DNA of 64,000 nucleotides. Origin: Macquaria australasica (taxonomy: Eukaryota > Chordata > Actinopteri > Centrarchiformes > Percichthyidae). The notes beneath the pieces were generated by a model. The model made no database searches and was not told the DNA's origin. It was given only the letters and a program-made list of their open reading frames with translations. Positions 11,907 through 25,370 of this stretch are shown piece by piece. Every line of letters starts with the position of its first letter. The stretch's first letter is position 1. The translations under genes and the position numbers were made by a program. The stretch spans positions 496,001 to 560,000 of the forward strand of contig SEMN01000056.1 of NCBI GenBank assembly GCA_005408345.1, in the 5' to 3' direction.

Positions 11907-12866
11907 ATTACAACAGTTACAACACTCCAGTGGATCCCAGATATTAACCAGAAAGAGCACCTTTGGGATGAGACAAAAGAAGATGTTCATGACATGGATG
12001 AAAAATCTGCAGGTAATGCATGACAGCTAAAAGTCAGCATGGACCAACATCCCTGCGGAGCATTTCCAGCATCTTGCTGAATCAATACTTTGATGAATTT
12101 TTCTGCTCTGGAAGAAGAATGAAGTCCTAGGTATACCAGGAAAGTGCAAGTAAGTTATTGGGTGTTTTTAACTGATTTATGGCAGCTTTGATTGCTCATG
12201 TATGTAGTTTTGTACTTCCACTAAACATGTGGAGGGTAGAGGACGGTACTGAAGGGACTTGCAGTGTTGGATGAGAAAGAAATGAACATATAGTAGCAGG
12301 GGATAAAGTCCTGCAGAGCAATACACCCCATTAGAACTGACAAGTAGCTCAGTGTGACTTCACATCTGGACATTGCACTTCTTCATTATAGCTCAGGGCA
12401 GCAGGTTTTTATACAGTTATAGATTTGGCATACAGCTGACTGCAAAAATATCCCCTTTGAAACAGGATTCTTCAGTATTATATACGGTATTCAATAAACA
12501 GTTTGGTCTACATTTATGAAGTGAAATGATCATCAGTCATCAGCTGCCACCATGCAGCAAGTTGTTTTATTTCTCACAAAAGGAAATTGCTTTGGTTTGT
12601 TTGGGTTGTTCTGGTCACTGGTCTTCAGCTTTGACTTTTACAGTCTAATGTGTAATCCAAACATGACAACAGTTTTTCTATGATGCTATAATTGCTCCCC
12701 ACAATAACAAAAGGGAATATGAGTAAGCTGTGGTCCTTCCCTTTAGAAACCACTGATTGGCTTTTGATGAAAGTTCTTGTTGTTGCTCAACTGGAGCATT
12801 TATTAAATCCCTCTGTTTGTCCTATGGGGGGCACTATGTAATGGATTTTTACTAAACTGCGGGGAA

Positions 12867-12900
12867 TGAGAACGTTTTCACGAACGTTTTCACGTTCTCA
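12867..12900. repeat. Short palindrome with nested direct repeats
   Basis: TGAGAACG at the left is mirrored by CGTTCTCA at the right, and AACGTTTTCACG occurs twice in tandem between them. It could form a small stem-loop. Function unknown. Confidence 0.6.
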
Positions 12901-13058
12901 GCCCATAGAAAAGGTCACTACATCATTTGTTGACTCATCTGCGAGTCATATGCAATAAAATCTGAGACTGATCTGGGCAATGTTTCCCAAAAGCATCTTG
13001 AAGCTTAGATGATTGTAGCACATAGACCTACAATCATACTAAGATGATCTTAGCCTTG

Positions 13059-14225
13059 AAGGAATACTTTGACATTTTGGAAGATATGCTTATTTGCTTT
13101 CTTGCCAAGAGTTAAAGCCCTTTTACAAAGAAAACGATTTGTAGGGCTTATTATTCATAATATTTAAAAACATATCACTGAATGTAACAACACACACACA
13201 AGCGGAATTTTGCTGTGATGTAATGCGGCATCTATGTTATTCACTCCAAGGTCGATTTTTCTCTTGTTTTCTCCTTCAATAAGACAGGTTCAGCCAATCG
13301 CAAAGAGTGATGCAACACATAGCAACAGCTACCACATGGCAACGTAACCTTATTGCTTGCACACTTGGATGAAGTCCATAAAAACACACTCAGAAAATAA
13401 GAATACATTTCATAATAAAGATATTCTAAGTCCACAAAGGTGCACAGGTGCTGGCACTAGTGCATACATAGATTATACTGCACGTATATACGTAGCCTAG
13501 CCAAGTAGTTTAACTATCTACATGATTAAACACTAGAACAGCTGTGGGTTTGCCAGTGCCTCGGGTTCTGTGGATTTTATGACAGTAGACTAAATTAATG
13601 TTAACACATAAAAATAGAGACTTTTAACAGTAGATGAGGGCTAGTCTTTCTCTGGTCCAGTGGCTTGCCTACTTTCCATAATTGGCAGGGCTCATATAAA
13701 AGTGGCTCTTCTCAAGTGCGGGGCTTGCACCTCAACCTCAACTTTCATTTCAGTTTTGTGTTGCAAAACCTCGTTGAAATTAAATCGGCATTACGGTAGA
13801 TGTAGGTACTTTTAATGTGACAATTTCTGCAGCGATTTTGTTTTTGCCGTTCATTCGTGACGCACTCTGTATAAAAAGGCCTTTAAATGAGAAGATTGTC
13901 TGTGGGTTAAGTGTGAAGCTGGATCCAAGAGGCAGTTAGCCCAGCCTAGCCTAGCATAAAGACTGAGCGAGGGGGAAACTGCTAGCTTGGCTATCTCCAA
14001 AATTAAAAACTAACAACACCTGACAACACACCTAAAGCTCACTAATTAATATGTTGCATCTCATTTGTTTGAGGTCTTGTTAGGGGTGCTAGTATTTTGA
14101 ACTTGTGAACTTATTCCTAGCTTCATATTTTGCGTACAGACATGAGAGTGGTATGAATCTTTCCACCTAAGTCTTGGCAGTAATGCAAATAAACATATCT
14201 CCAAAAATGTCAAACTTTTCCTTTA
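13059..14225. mobile_element. Family A element with long interior (copy 2)
   Basis: The left end AAGGAATACTTTGACATTTT and the right end AAAATGTCAAACTTTTCCTTT match the family A termini. The right half repeats the AGCCTAGCATAAAGACTGAG and GAGAGTGGTATGAATC landmarks. About 770 bp in between (roughly 13120-13900) is not shared with copy 1. It may be a nested insertion or the longer parent form. Confidence 0.65.
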
Positions 14226-17200
14226 ACATGCTCAACTGATAACTGAACCTTTTGAAAATTACATTGATAGGCGTAAGGCAGAAATACAATTACAATTACT
14301 GATTATTGCTAGGTTTTATGTTCACATTAGATCACATTAAATTATATTTTTATAAATCATTTAAACTTGTATACAGTGTGCTTTGAAAATTTTCAATTTG
14401 GTTCCTGTGGGAGAAAGTATTGATACAGCATTTTAACTAGTTAGTAAGAACTCTATAAACATTAACATGACAGCAAAGCACATTTTCACACACTTTGTCA
14501 TTAATATAGACTCTTCTTCTCAGTGTTAGAGTTGTGCCGGTCCATTAGAAGCTCAGTGTATCAAAAGCAAAAGGTTCTGTCAGTACCTGACAGTGCGTGA
14601 AGTCCCATCTTTGTTTTAAAATACCAGGCTTCCACTACAACTCCTGCAACAAAGTCGAACGAGGTACAGGCAGAGACATTACTTGAATAACAAGGATGAG
14701 CAGAGTCAGAGAAGTAATTTCATTCATTCACTGAAGCATCAGAAGAGAAAAGCAGAATGTGTCTGCGCATCTGAGAGTGAGTGAGAGAAGTAGAGGAAAA
14801 AATGTGGTAATACTCTGGTTGTTTTGATGTTTCTATTCATAATTGACAGCAGTTACAAGATAATAGCAGTGCTTTTTAAATTTGACAAGCCCCTGAGCTA
14901 ATAAATAAGATGTATCCTCTGAAGGTGAGAACGTAAAAAACAAAACCTGCATGAGGCAAACAGAAAGGATGTGCCCGGCTCATTACTGTTGGAAAAAAGA
15001 AACGTGTGTGCAGTAGATGAGCGACATGGTCCATGTGTCTCTGAACAGGCAGCGATGTTTCTGTCACAGTCGCTCCTCTAGAACCTAATTAGAGCTCTAA
15101 AGGCAGAGCGGCTCTTTCTTGTCGCCCAGGTATGTAGCGTGGATGTACCTCAAAACACCTTTGAGCAATCATCAAAAGTCCAATCAAAGCTTCTCTTTAA
15201 ATTGCATTTCTTCACTGCCTTTTAATGACACATACTAGGTTACAGTGGATGAGACATAAAGTGCAAATGCCGTCCGTGCGGCGTGTTTTGCATACAAAGC
15301 AGTCGCTAATGAATCTTTTTGCAAGCACACGCATGAAAAAAGGATCTACTACAGAAAATCTGCATATGTGTGTTTTAAAAATCTGTGATACAAATATACT
15401 GGCATATGATGTCTTTTAATGAGATATTTTAGCCTCTGCATGAATGTTGATGTTGCTTAATGCTAAAATACCTTTCATTAATGAGGTGCTGTTTAATTCT
15501 CACATTTTTAGTAAGTGAAAGGTGTTAAGTGGCTCTTAACCGTAAATACAAGCTTTACAGTTTTATATATCAAAAGAGCCATAAGGTGACAGGGTTTGCC
15601 AGGAAATGTGCACTGTGTCTCAGCCTGAGAACTGGTTCACTCTGTACAGTTCATGTTGCTGACACAGGAACATGTTGGTGTTCTATACAATGTTCACATC
15701 CAAATGTTTATGTATTCACATGCTGTACCAGTCTTGTTTGTAAAACAGTAGTGTTGTATCCATTGCCCTGGACAATATCATTTCACATCATCTCCAAGGT
15801 GAAATCCCAGCCAACATCACGGGAAACCCTGTGAAGGAGGCTGCCTCGTCGAAATTCAGAGGAAATGCTGTTTCAAGTGGAGTCATCAGCATATTTTCAA
15901 ATTCACTGTCATTTCCTTCATTGGCCATAACAGCAAAAACACTTCATCTGCTCCGCCGCTTGACGGGCGCTATTCAACAGGGACCGGCTGAATAGAAGCG
16001 CCGAGCCTGCAAGAAGGCCTCGTCCAATCACAGGGCGCGAACAGGCGTTCCAGCCTGAGAGAGAGATAGAGAGAGCCGTAGCAGCGGGAGAGATATTGTT
16101 GTTCAGAAATTGCATTACAGGAATATGTGATATAACAATTGGAATAGGTCTGGCCAATATATTTTCTCTAAATGTCAGAGAGGCATTCTTGATTACCTCG
16201 TGCAAAGTTGAGAGTGTAAAGAGTTTTGAAGAAATGAGGATTTAGCAGGCACATTGGTTAAAATGTCTGCGTATTAAAAAATGCATAGGGACCACTATAG
16301 CTAACCTTGCATGCTGTGGACTGAGAGTGGCAATCTTTTTCTTTTTCCTTAACACAAAACATTCTCTGCACTCATAGGGTAATGAAGAGAGGGGGGAAAA
16401 AACTTCAAAGAAAGAATCCTTTAGGAAAAAATGTTTTACAGTGCCACATTTATGGGATTTTTCAATTGTCTGCACATAACATCCATGTCTTATGTGGAAG
16501 GCTATATTTGAGCCTTCTCCCTCAGCAATAGCTCAGTTTAATAGAACAGTAATGTGATACTAGCCTAGAACACTGTTCAATTTGATTACGCAGTTCATGG
16601 GGACTGCGGACTTTGATAAAGGATTGATTTATTTTGCAGGGAGCTTGAAATAATAATCCTCTGCTAAACCTTCATGGCCTCCAGGCTCAAACTTTTAATA
16701 ACGTTATGAGAGAGATGAGAATGGTGCGTCACTTCTGGCCTGGTGCAGCTCTGCTCAGCCGTCCTGTACAATGGGCTCTTTCCTTAGCTGTTGGTGCCTC
16801 TGCATGATGGGTTGTTTGTTTTTGTTTGTTGGTAGGCTTCTAAGCCATCCAGGAATTTGCCCTTGGGTTTATCTTAAAAGTCATACGTGCACTTCTATAA
16901 CCTGTACCATGAATCATAGTGGTGTTGAGTGTTTACAAAGACAGTAGTTCTTTGTAAAGGCTACAGAATCCTTATAATAGTTGTGGGGCTTGTTATTAAA
17001 AACCAGAAGAGAACATAGGCTGCAACCAAATGCAAAATTAAGAAAGACTGGGATGGGGGCACATAAGGGAGATTGTGATATAAACAGGCTGAAACTGCCT
17101 TGAACTGCCACCGGGGCCTCATAAAAACTGAATAGAGACTGTGCTTTGTGTGAATTATTTAAATCTGGAGGGCAAAGACCATACAGATGCTGCATTCTCA

Positions 17201-17399
17201 ATGAGTATGTGTGGGCATGAACATCACTGCTGACATGACAAGCAACCTGCAATTACAGAAGCCCATCAAGATTTGGTGATTTGCAGGTCAATAGATGTTT
17301 AGATATCTGCCTTAAAACTGGACAGGTTTAGTGGTATATTTTTTAGAAGCCTAACTTACTGTTAAAACAGCTAGATAGGGTTAGAGTTTACCTGAGAAG
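14226..17399. other. Intergenic, no gene recognised
   Basis: No coding exon, RNA gene or full repeat element was recognised. Open frames on either strand stay below 115 codons and look random. Around 15850-16200 the sequence is more GC-rich, with no identifiable gene. Confidence 0.45.
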
Positions 17400-17464
17400 A
17401 TTCCTAATACTCTTATGTCGGTTAGCTTAGCTTAGCAGAAAAACTGAATGAACTATTCCTGTAA
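17400..17464. mobile_element. Family A element fragment
   Basis: It carries GTTAGCTTAGCTTAGCA followed by GAACTATTCCTGTAA, the same order as the end of the family A copies. The rest is lost or too diverged to recognise. Confidence 0.4.
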
Positions 17465-17699
17465 AGGTTGTTGGAACAACAATCATATGTAACTAAAAAA
17501 AGTTTAGCACAGTTTTGGTGTAAAAATTTAGACCTAGATCAAGGGTGTAAGGACAGAGGATATCCTATGTTGTACAGAATGTAAAGCCCTTTGAGGCAAA
17601 TTTTGTGATTTCACTTGACATTAGTTGAACTGCTAAAAAACAAATCAGTGGCTTATTGAGATGCTGAAACCAGCAAAAACCACGTAAAATACAAAAAAG

Positions 17700-18075
17700 T
17701 TCAACCTGCGTGCAGTGATGTTTCGGGCCAATCAATTTTCAAGTTCACATGCGAAACATTTTCACAAATGGTTGCTTATTTACACATCCAGCAGACACAG
17801 AGCAACATTGCCATTTATTTGGAGTCGTGTTTCTGGCCATCTGATGAATGTAAGTTCAATATTCACTCTCTGTTTTGCTCACCACCAACTGCTAAACGCT
17901 CCACTATGTTCAGACATACAACGTTAGCAACAAAGTTAGAAACCAGCTAGCAGGCAGTTTGCTTTCAGTGGGTTTTTAGAGCTTTTTCTTTTGCTGAAAA
18001 CTGTTGCCTGCTGTGTAAGAAAGCGACACTGATGAGTTGTTATGTAAATATAAAATATTGATTATAGCCGCTTTA
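17700..18075 (-). mobile_element. Family B element (copy 2)
   Basis: It shares with the copy at 4.5-5.0 kb the segment TTTGGAGTCGTGTTTCTGGC, then GATGAATGTAAG with the ATATTCACTCT phrase. It ends TATTGATTATAGCCGCTTTA, matching the family terminus. Similar chance open frames in the two copies come from this shared sequence. Confidence 0.6.
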
Positions 18076-18179
18076 AGGAAACAAGAAAGCCTGTCGAAAT
18101 GAAATATCATAACCACTATCTCCATCTACAAAAGGCATCAGTGTGCTGCTGATGTTTTAATCTGACAAAGTACTGACTA

Positions 18180-18480
18180 TGAGATACTGTATGCCCATGC
18201 TATCTCCCACACGCACGCCATCATATCATTTGGTCGGGATGAGATAGGTGTCTGGCCTCACCAGCTATCATCAGACCAAGATGTTATTATTTCACCAGCC
18301 GGCGCCCGTCTCCCACAGCCACAAAAGCTCATTACGATTGATAACTGATAGTATCGCTTAATCATGACTGGACAAAGGCCACGGCCATCCAAACAAGTCC
18401 CCCGATTGAATTAATGGTATTCATTAAGCCCCAATGAGAGCCTTTACAGATGCCGCGACCTTATCCTGCCACTTCATCTT
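18180..18480. promoter_or_regulatory. Candidate conserved non-coding element
   Basis: This is a non-repetitive, evenly composed stretch with clustered homeodomain-like ATTA/TAAT and GATA-like motifs. Examples are TGATAACTGATAG and GAATTAATGGTATTCATTAA, the latter containing a partial palindrome. It stands out from the AT-rich, repeat-laden surroundings. Nothing here proves enhancer function, and cross-species alignment is needed to support it. Confidence 0.25.
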
Positions 18481-18499
18481 CTTGGGGATTGACTGAGGT

Positions 18500-21400
18500 A
18501 AAATACAAGCAGGGAGGGAAAGGAGGTGGGAGAAAGAAAGAAAGAGAGGAGATTGAGATTAGGGGAAGATGAGAGAATGAGCCCCCGGAGAAGGGAGAAA
18601 GAGAGCAGTGTAAAGTATGAGAAGAGTTCATTTTACTGCTGGTAGACTGACACATTCCCACTTGGGGGAATGGTGCCAGCGCAGATTGTCCCAGAGCAGA
18701 TTACCATCAGCTTTGCAGTGACTTGAGCATGCCTGGACTAATAGCCCTCCAATGCCACATTTCATCAAAAGTCTCCTGAAACATATGTGAACAACATTAC
18801 AGAGAGGGGGGGAAATCACCTCTTCCTCATTAATAGGACTAACCTGAGGCATAATATCCACTCAGGGACCCCAGACCTTGAGTTAGAGGACATCATTCAG
18901 CTGCTGCTTTAAAATCAGCAGTAGCATGAACGTGCCTGCCTGTACAATATGAATCATTTACAGCCGTGCTCCAACAGCTTGCTAACATGCTGCTGTTCTC
19001 TCGGACTCCCCCAAGCAACCCTGAACCAGTAGCTCAGGAATACACAATGATTTTGACCCCAGAGGTCCATGCAGAGAAGCAATGTTATGTAGTTAAGGCA
19101 GCATTCCGCACTGTTCACCGCTTTTCACCCTATTGGGAGGTCTTAGTGTTGGGTCGGGGCTGACTGCGCTCTCTCCTGATGCCACTCTGGACCTGGTTTA
19201 GGCTCAGCTGGTTAGGATAGACGCACGGCGTGTTCTTCGGTGGTCTCGTCACACATGTGCTTTGTGATCCCAGGAAATGGACTGAGACCTTTTGGGAGCT
19301 CAAGGTAAAAGGAAAGACATGACAATTTACTCCCAGTTTTTACATAAAAAGTGAAAATCCTAATACTGTGTTAGATAAAATCAAAACATTTCTACAAACT
19401 GTAATATTTGTATTATAAAATAATTTTGAAACAAATTTCAATATGACATTACTTCTGATATCTCATATCTGTTTTTGTGATATAGCATATTTGAGTTTCT
19501 TGTGTATTTGGACCTTACAGTTGTGAACTGCATTTTCCTCGTCATTCAGACATAGGTGACATTTACGTAAATGTTCCTTACGGCTTTATTCAGACATAAC
19601 AGGATTGTTACGGAAAGAGCTGCAATACTTGTGCAATATGTAGGTGGCCTGAATTTGTTTACTGCAACATGGCAGACAAGACAGCGTGCTCTGTCATTGG
19701 GAGGAATTTTCTCTAGATTGGTCGCTATTCAAGACATTTTCCAAAATGATTGTGTTTCTTAGTGAGTTAAGCAACTTGCAAAGACATCTGAGAGACACTA
19801 GCAGAAGACTAGATGAAAAACTACAGAGAAGAATAAAATGCCACTATGCTCCGACAATGGAAACACTATATGTATCACACGTCTTACACATATCACATGT
19901 CTTACAGGGGCTATTTAATACTGTTTCTGAATTGAACCTACTGGTACAGAGCCTCCTTTTCTCCATGCTTGATTTTTTTGGCCTTCTCAAAAAATGTAAT
20001 GACCCACCCCTAAAAAAAATGAAATTATTTAATTTTAGACAGACATTTATGGAGTTTGTGAACACTTATTTAATGTTTATTTGTATAGGGACAAGTATGT
20101 AGCATAAACCAATCCCACACACCACAGCATTTATAGCCTAAGCTAATTTGCAATCCCCGTCCCTAGATGGGCCTTTAAAATACATAAAACTCACATACAC
20201 ATACACAAGAGCCAGTACAAAGCACAGACTTAACAATGGGTACATGCATTAAAAACATAAAACTCATACATACTCAACATAGAGAAGGTTTTTGGATCTG
20301 ACAGGAATGAAAAGGATTGCATTTAAAACATTGATGACTCTCTATAATACAGATAGCAGTAAAACATGAGTCTGAGGCAGCAGGGTGAGTAATGATTTAT
20401 GCAGTCAGCTTCATTAATAGTCCAGTGGCTCTACATGTGGTGATATGGGCCTCCTTAAATTAGTACAGTATGTCAGGTGAGCACAGCCCTGCTAAAAACC
20501 ACCAAAACAAACTATCTACAAACACCCACACGAACCTGCTACCATCACCAGCCACTGCAGAGATACACATGTGTCTCACAAGCGATGTTTAACTGAACAC
20601 ATCTGCACTTGCACTGTTGCACATTGCCCCCATGCTGTGCCTTTACACTGGATAAACTGGGTTCACACACATTTGTGGATCTCTCGCTGTTGTATGGCGC
20701 CCTCTGTTAAAACAGTGTCACCCTGCTGCTGGCTTTGTTTAATTCTTTGAAGTGAATACATTTCTATTTTATTATGCACTTGACGTACAAAGCCTCACAT
20801 ATGAGATCAGACAGGGAGCATGTGTGTGACATACAAGCACAAGTCTATTGAGTTTGTAAAATGCTGCGTGTAAGTGTAAGTGTGTGTATATATAAATACA
20901 ATTTAGGCTGACACTTAAATTCAATATTTAAGGTTTGGGGACAAATTGCCCAACTGTTATACACTATAGTCAAGCAGTCAAGTCTTTGCACAAATAACAG
21001 TCCCCCTCGTGAAACATATAATTGACTAATGCATTTGTGGTAAACACACCATTTCTTTCATTTAATCACAGCTCAGCGTGTAATTACACAGAGGGATGGC
21101 TATCAGAGTAGCACTCATTGTATAAAGCTTTAGTGGGTCATCTGCAGTGAGACAGAAAAGGAGAGAGAGGGAGGCCTGTATAAACCTTTCAGGATATCAG
21201 ATTTGCAAGCAGCAGCGGGGAGTACACACAGGAAAATGAAAAAGTGTGTGAGCCCCATGGAAGAGCTGCTAAATGTGTTTGTAATTATCGACTGAGTTGT
21301 CAAAACGCTGTCATTAATAAACAAAGATGCTTGGCAAAATTGCAGTTATCTGTGAGTGTAATTTTCTGGCATTTTACAGCTTCTGTTTCTTTTTCGTGCA

Positions 21401-23209
21401 CATGAACGTTAATGAGTGAATCTACTGTTTCGAAAGAGGCTCTGATGTCCACAGGTCAAGCTGCTTTCTTTTCGCCCTCTCCTTTTTTCTCTCTCCTTTT
21501 TCGCCCTCCTCCACTGTGACTGGGGGAGACACAGTGTCATCTGTGAGCCTATTAATTAGTCCAATCACTGGCAAACAGGCCTGCGTTATCACTGCAGCAC
21601 GACAGTCTTTCAGAGCTGAAATTAAACCATGCACACTACTGTTTCAATCCCAAGGGGAGTAGAGATTTAGCTCCGCTGGCACAGTGCATGGATAAATCAC
21701 CACCACTAAGCAGCCTGTGGCACTGCCATGGCAAAATAGGAGAGGGCAAATAAAATATGCTGCTGTTTTTGACAAAGAGACCATTATATATGATGACAAA
21801 CTAGTGATGAGCACTTTGGTTCAAAGAGAAACCGCTCTGCAGCTTCAAAAGGAGGGAATGTCTGTCAGAATAAGAGTGGAAAGACAAAAGAAAAAAAGAA
21901 AAGACTGAAGAATGTGAGTAACTGAGGAGAAGAGAGATGCCAACAAGAGCAAACCAAGGTCTTCTTTTATTGAAGGAGAAAGATGAATGGCAAAAGATGT
22001 GAGAATTAAGTGACAGAGAGAATGAAGGACAAGGACTGGGGAAAGGCAGTGATTGGAAGTGTGTGCATCGATGTGTGTAATAGGTTAGTGTATCTGTGTC
22101 TATGTGCACAGCTGTGTGTGTGCCCGAATGTCTCTGGCCCAGACTTTGGGTTGTGGGAGTATCATGAAACTGTGTTTCCCAGCTTAGGCCCTGTTTACGC
22201 CCCTTAAAATGCAGATGTTGGTAATAAATCCTGCGTTTGCTCATTTATTTGGGGGGACTGCACCTTGCTTTATTAAACCCATCTATCACTCAGGGCTCCT
22301 GAATCAATGGGATGCAGAGGAAAGCAGTGTCAGCACAGAGGCACGCAGGGAGAATACCAGCAGCCTATACAAGTCAGAGGAGAGAGGAGCATTGAAGCAG
22401 GAATAGATCAAAGCATCTGTCACACATTGTGAATGCGTGGTGACAGAGGTCAGTTTCTTGTGTGCATTAATATAAAAAACATACTCATATTTTATGGGAT
22501 CTGTATGCCATCCACTTTAGTGTAGATGAAGATGCAGTTTAAATAGTGCACATTCTGAAGAGGAAAAGTGTCAGGTGCAGTATGTAAATAAAGACCTAAA
22601 TGCAGTCAGGAAATTAATTACACTCGGTTTGCATTTAGTATTCAGATATGCAGTGTTATCCCGTATGGGGCTCATCTAGGGGAACCAGGGGTGAAGTGCT
22701 TCAAACCGAGCCCATCTGGAGACTCCCTCCCTGGGATTCAGTCTCCTGTGGTAGAGAGGGCCACATCAACCTCTTTTCCACAGCTGCCACATCCACAGCC
22801 CAGCCTGCCAGGTACTTGTTAAATAAGTCTGTCTCAGCCTGTAGACCTGAGCAAAAGGAATATGGAAGAGATCTGGCTCAGCAGAGGGAGATGAGGGAGA
22901 GAGGAGAGAAGAAAGTTGGAGAGCAAAGTGAGAGTGGGAGGGGATAAATGGGCGGGAGGGAAAATACGAGTCTGCGGTGAGAGGAGAGAGAGAGTTGCTA
23001 TGCATACGGACATCAAAGGCTCAAGACTGGTTTGCACTTTTTAGTGCTGCTGCTAATCGGCTAACGAAGCGACACAGCCTCCACTTCGACTGGAGGAAAG
23101 CGTCCCTCCATCATTCATCCTGAACCGGGAGTGAGCTGCCAATCGCAATAGTCAGCGTTCCGTAATCTGTCAGTGACTTATGTGTCTGTCCACCTGAGTC
23201 TGCTCAGTG
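18500..23209. other. Intergenic, no gene recognised
   Basis: There are purine-rich simple stretches near 18510-18610, 21880-22030 and 22870-23000, where the opposite strand gives Ser/Phe/Leu-rich false open frames. An open frame of 138 codons at 19686-20102 has no recognisable family features. No RNA gene was seen. Confidence 0.45.
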
Positions 23210-23560
23210 CACACTTTTCTGGCCACTTTGGGGCAGCACCACATGCTGTAAACAAAAAATGGACATATTATCGCCTTCTAAAGTTGATATGACAAATGTT
23301 TTAGCAAACAAAACAGACCCACATCCAGCAGACACTGAGCAACATTCAGATTCATTTGAAGTCGTGTTTTTGATCAACTGATAAATGTAAGTCCAATATT
23401 CATTCTTTTTTAATCTCTGTTTTGGTCTCTATATTTCCCTGAGGGTAAATATCTGGCTCTTTAGCTGCTAAATGCTCCACTATAGCCGCTAACTTTGTCT
23501 GTCTGCTGTTTGGTGCTGGGCAGGCGTACAGTCGGTTTATCATTTCAAGCAGTAGCAGGT
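23210..23560 (-). mobile_element. Family B element (copy 3)
   Basis: It shares GGCCACTTTGGGGCAGC, AGCAGACACTGAGCAACATT, TTGAAGTCGTGTTTTTGA and GCTGGGCAGGCGTACAGTC with the other copies. The ends are degraded, so the boundaries are approximate. Confidence 0.55.
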
Positions 23561-23889
23561 TGCTCAAAACAATAAACCAGCTGTATGCTACCTGCCCAGC
23601 TGATGTGAGCGAGGTTGATAAGGTAGGCTAAGGTACAATTTTAGAATAGACCAATAAAACAGAAATAAGACAGTGAAAATTAGGCTGTGCAAAGCCACAC
23701 AGCTTGCTTTTTTAATCATTAGGCCTGTTGCTTTGAAAGGACTCAGTCTCAGTTGTGTAAAAACATTATTAACACAGCTTTGAAAGGAAAACGTTCAAGT
23801 GCTGTGTCATTTTAATGGGCAGCATTCAGACATGAGACTTGACTTGGACTTTCCTTAAAAGATTTAAAAACAACTCTGGCTCTCACACC

Positions 23890-24306
23890 CCTAGTAGTTT
23901 AAAGGAACTAAGTGCATATTTATACTGTATAAGTAGTTTGCTTAAGAACTGAGGTACTTTATACTTTATACCACCACATTTCAGTGGGAAATACTACGCT
24001 TTTCATTCAGCTACATTTATCTGACAGTTATATTACTAATGTACAAAGGTGCAAAGGAAGGTTTTAGATACAAAACATATAAGTTTAAAAATATGCTGTA
24101 TTATTATGGATTAACTAGGAAAATCTAGTAAAAATTTGCTTCCCCTCGACCAGCTAGAACAATAAAATACACGTTATTTTTGATAGTATATTTTTGCTGC
24201 TAACACTGTGCTTTAAATCGAATATGAATGCAGAACTTTAATTTAAACTGAGCATTTGAAATTGTGGTATTACTACTTTAAATAAAAGGTCTGAATCCAC
24301 CACTGC
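23890..24306. mobile_element. Miniature element, family D (copy 1)
   Basis: AT-rich non-coding element with the fish-typical phrases GAGGTACTTTATACTTTATA, CATTCAGCTACATTTATCTG and, at the right end, GGTCTGAATCCACCACTGCA. Related sequence lies at 28690-29025 and 37228-37885. The boundaries are approximate. Confidence 0.5.
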
Positions 24307-24904
24307 ATACACCGGAATCAGGTGGATGTTCGTGAAAGGCAGCAACTGTGGAGAGAACTTGGTAGGAGGAGTAAACAGAGCAGTGCATCATCATCTGTCA
24401 GAGCTAACAGGAAAACTCTGGGGCACGTTGCAACAGGCGCACACACTGGGTCTGTCTGGGAGGCCTTGTCTGTGTTTATCGAAGGGTCAGCGCCCTCATG
24501 AGATGAACTCACTGGAAGGTCAACGCACACATCACTCACTCCTGTGACTTTCATATAACCATCAATCACCGTCCTAATTCAAGTCTATTGCTGGCAAGTC
24601 AGGCAATTACGACTAGCCTAATTGCAGGTAATGTCAATGAAAGCCCAAAGTCAAACAGAGACATGCAACAAACTGAATACTGAATGTAGGCTGAAAGCAG
24701 AATGACAGCTTACAACATGTTTCCTAATGGCTTTGTACAAGCATGTGGTAAATATTCAAACAAACAAGCCACTGTTATCTTATACTTCCACGTTAAACAC
24801 TTATTCAGTTGCATTCCGACACATTCAAGAATGGCCATGAGAGTGATGTAGTGCCTAAACAAACATTTTGAGAACGGTGACAAAAGCTCTAATTTCAGAA
24901 TTTC

Positions 24905-25370
24905 AAGGACTTCTATTGGGCGGGATCATCTTAAGGTGCCATGACGCTCATGCATAAATCATGCAATCATCATCAATGCATATTCAGAGAGGCTGTATCG
25001 CTCCACTTCTCTATGGGAGATTAGAGGGAGCCCGGACTGTGACAAAACCCAGCTGATTGTAATGAGCTTTTTTGTGGCTTCCTGCGCTGACAAAACAAGC
25101 CTAAATTAATCATGATACCACCCTCCTACTGCGGCAAGGAAGCCTTAAGCTTCCATCGGCACACCCTGTTGTAAATTGGACCCTGAGACAGAAATTTCTA
25201 TGATGCAAAGTGAATTAGACTCCAAAATGCTTTAATTTAAGCCATTCATAGCAAATGGGAGAAAGAATATGTTTTCGATAATTGGCTTGCCTTTATGAAA
25301 CATGACTCAAATGGTTGCAGTTTGTTTGTTGCACCATCTGCAGTGAAAGGCGTTAGATAAGTGAGAGGAA
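24905..25370. promoter_or_regulatory. Candidate conserved non-coding element
   Basis: About 460 bp free of repeats, dense in octamer-like and homeobox-like words: ATGCATAAATCATGCAATCATC, a CAGCTGATTGTAATGAGC stretch, TAAATTAATCATGATACC and TTTAATTTAAG. This look is typical of developmental enhancers in gene deserts beside genes such as eda. It is inferred from composition only. Confidence 0.3.

Noticed and set aside
19686..20102. 138-codon frame in the gene-poor interval
   Set aside because: Non-ATG-like context, no domains and no splice context. It is probably chance in AT-rich DNA.
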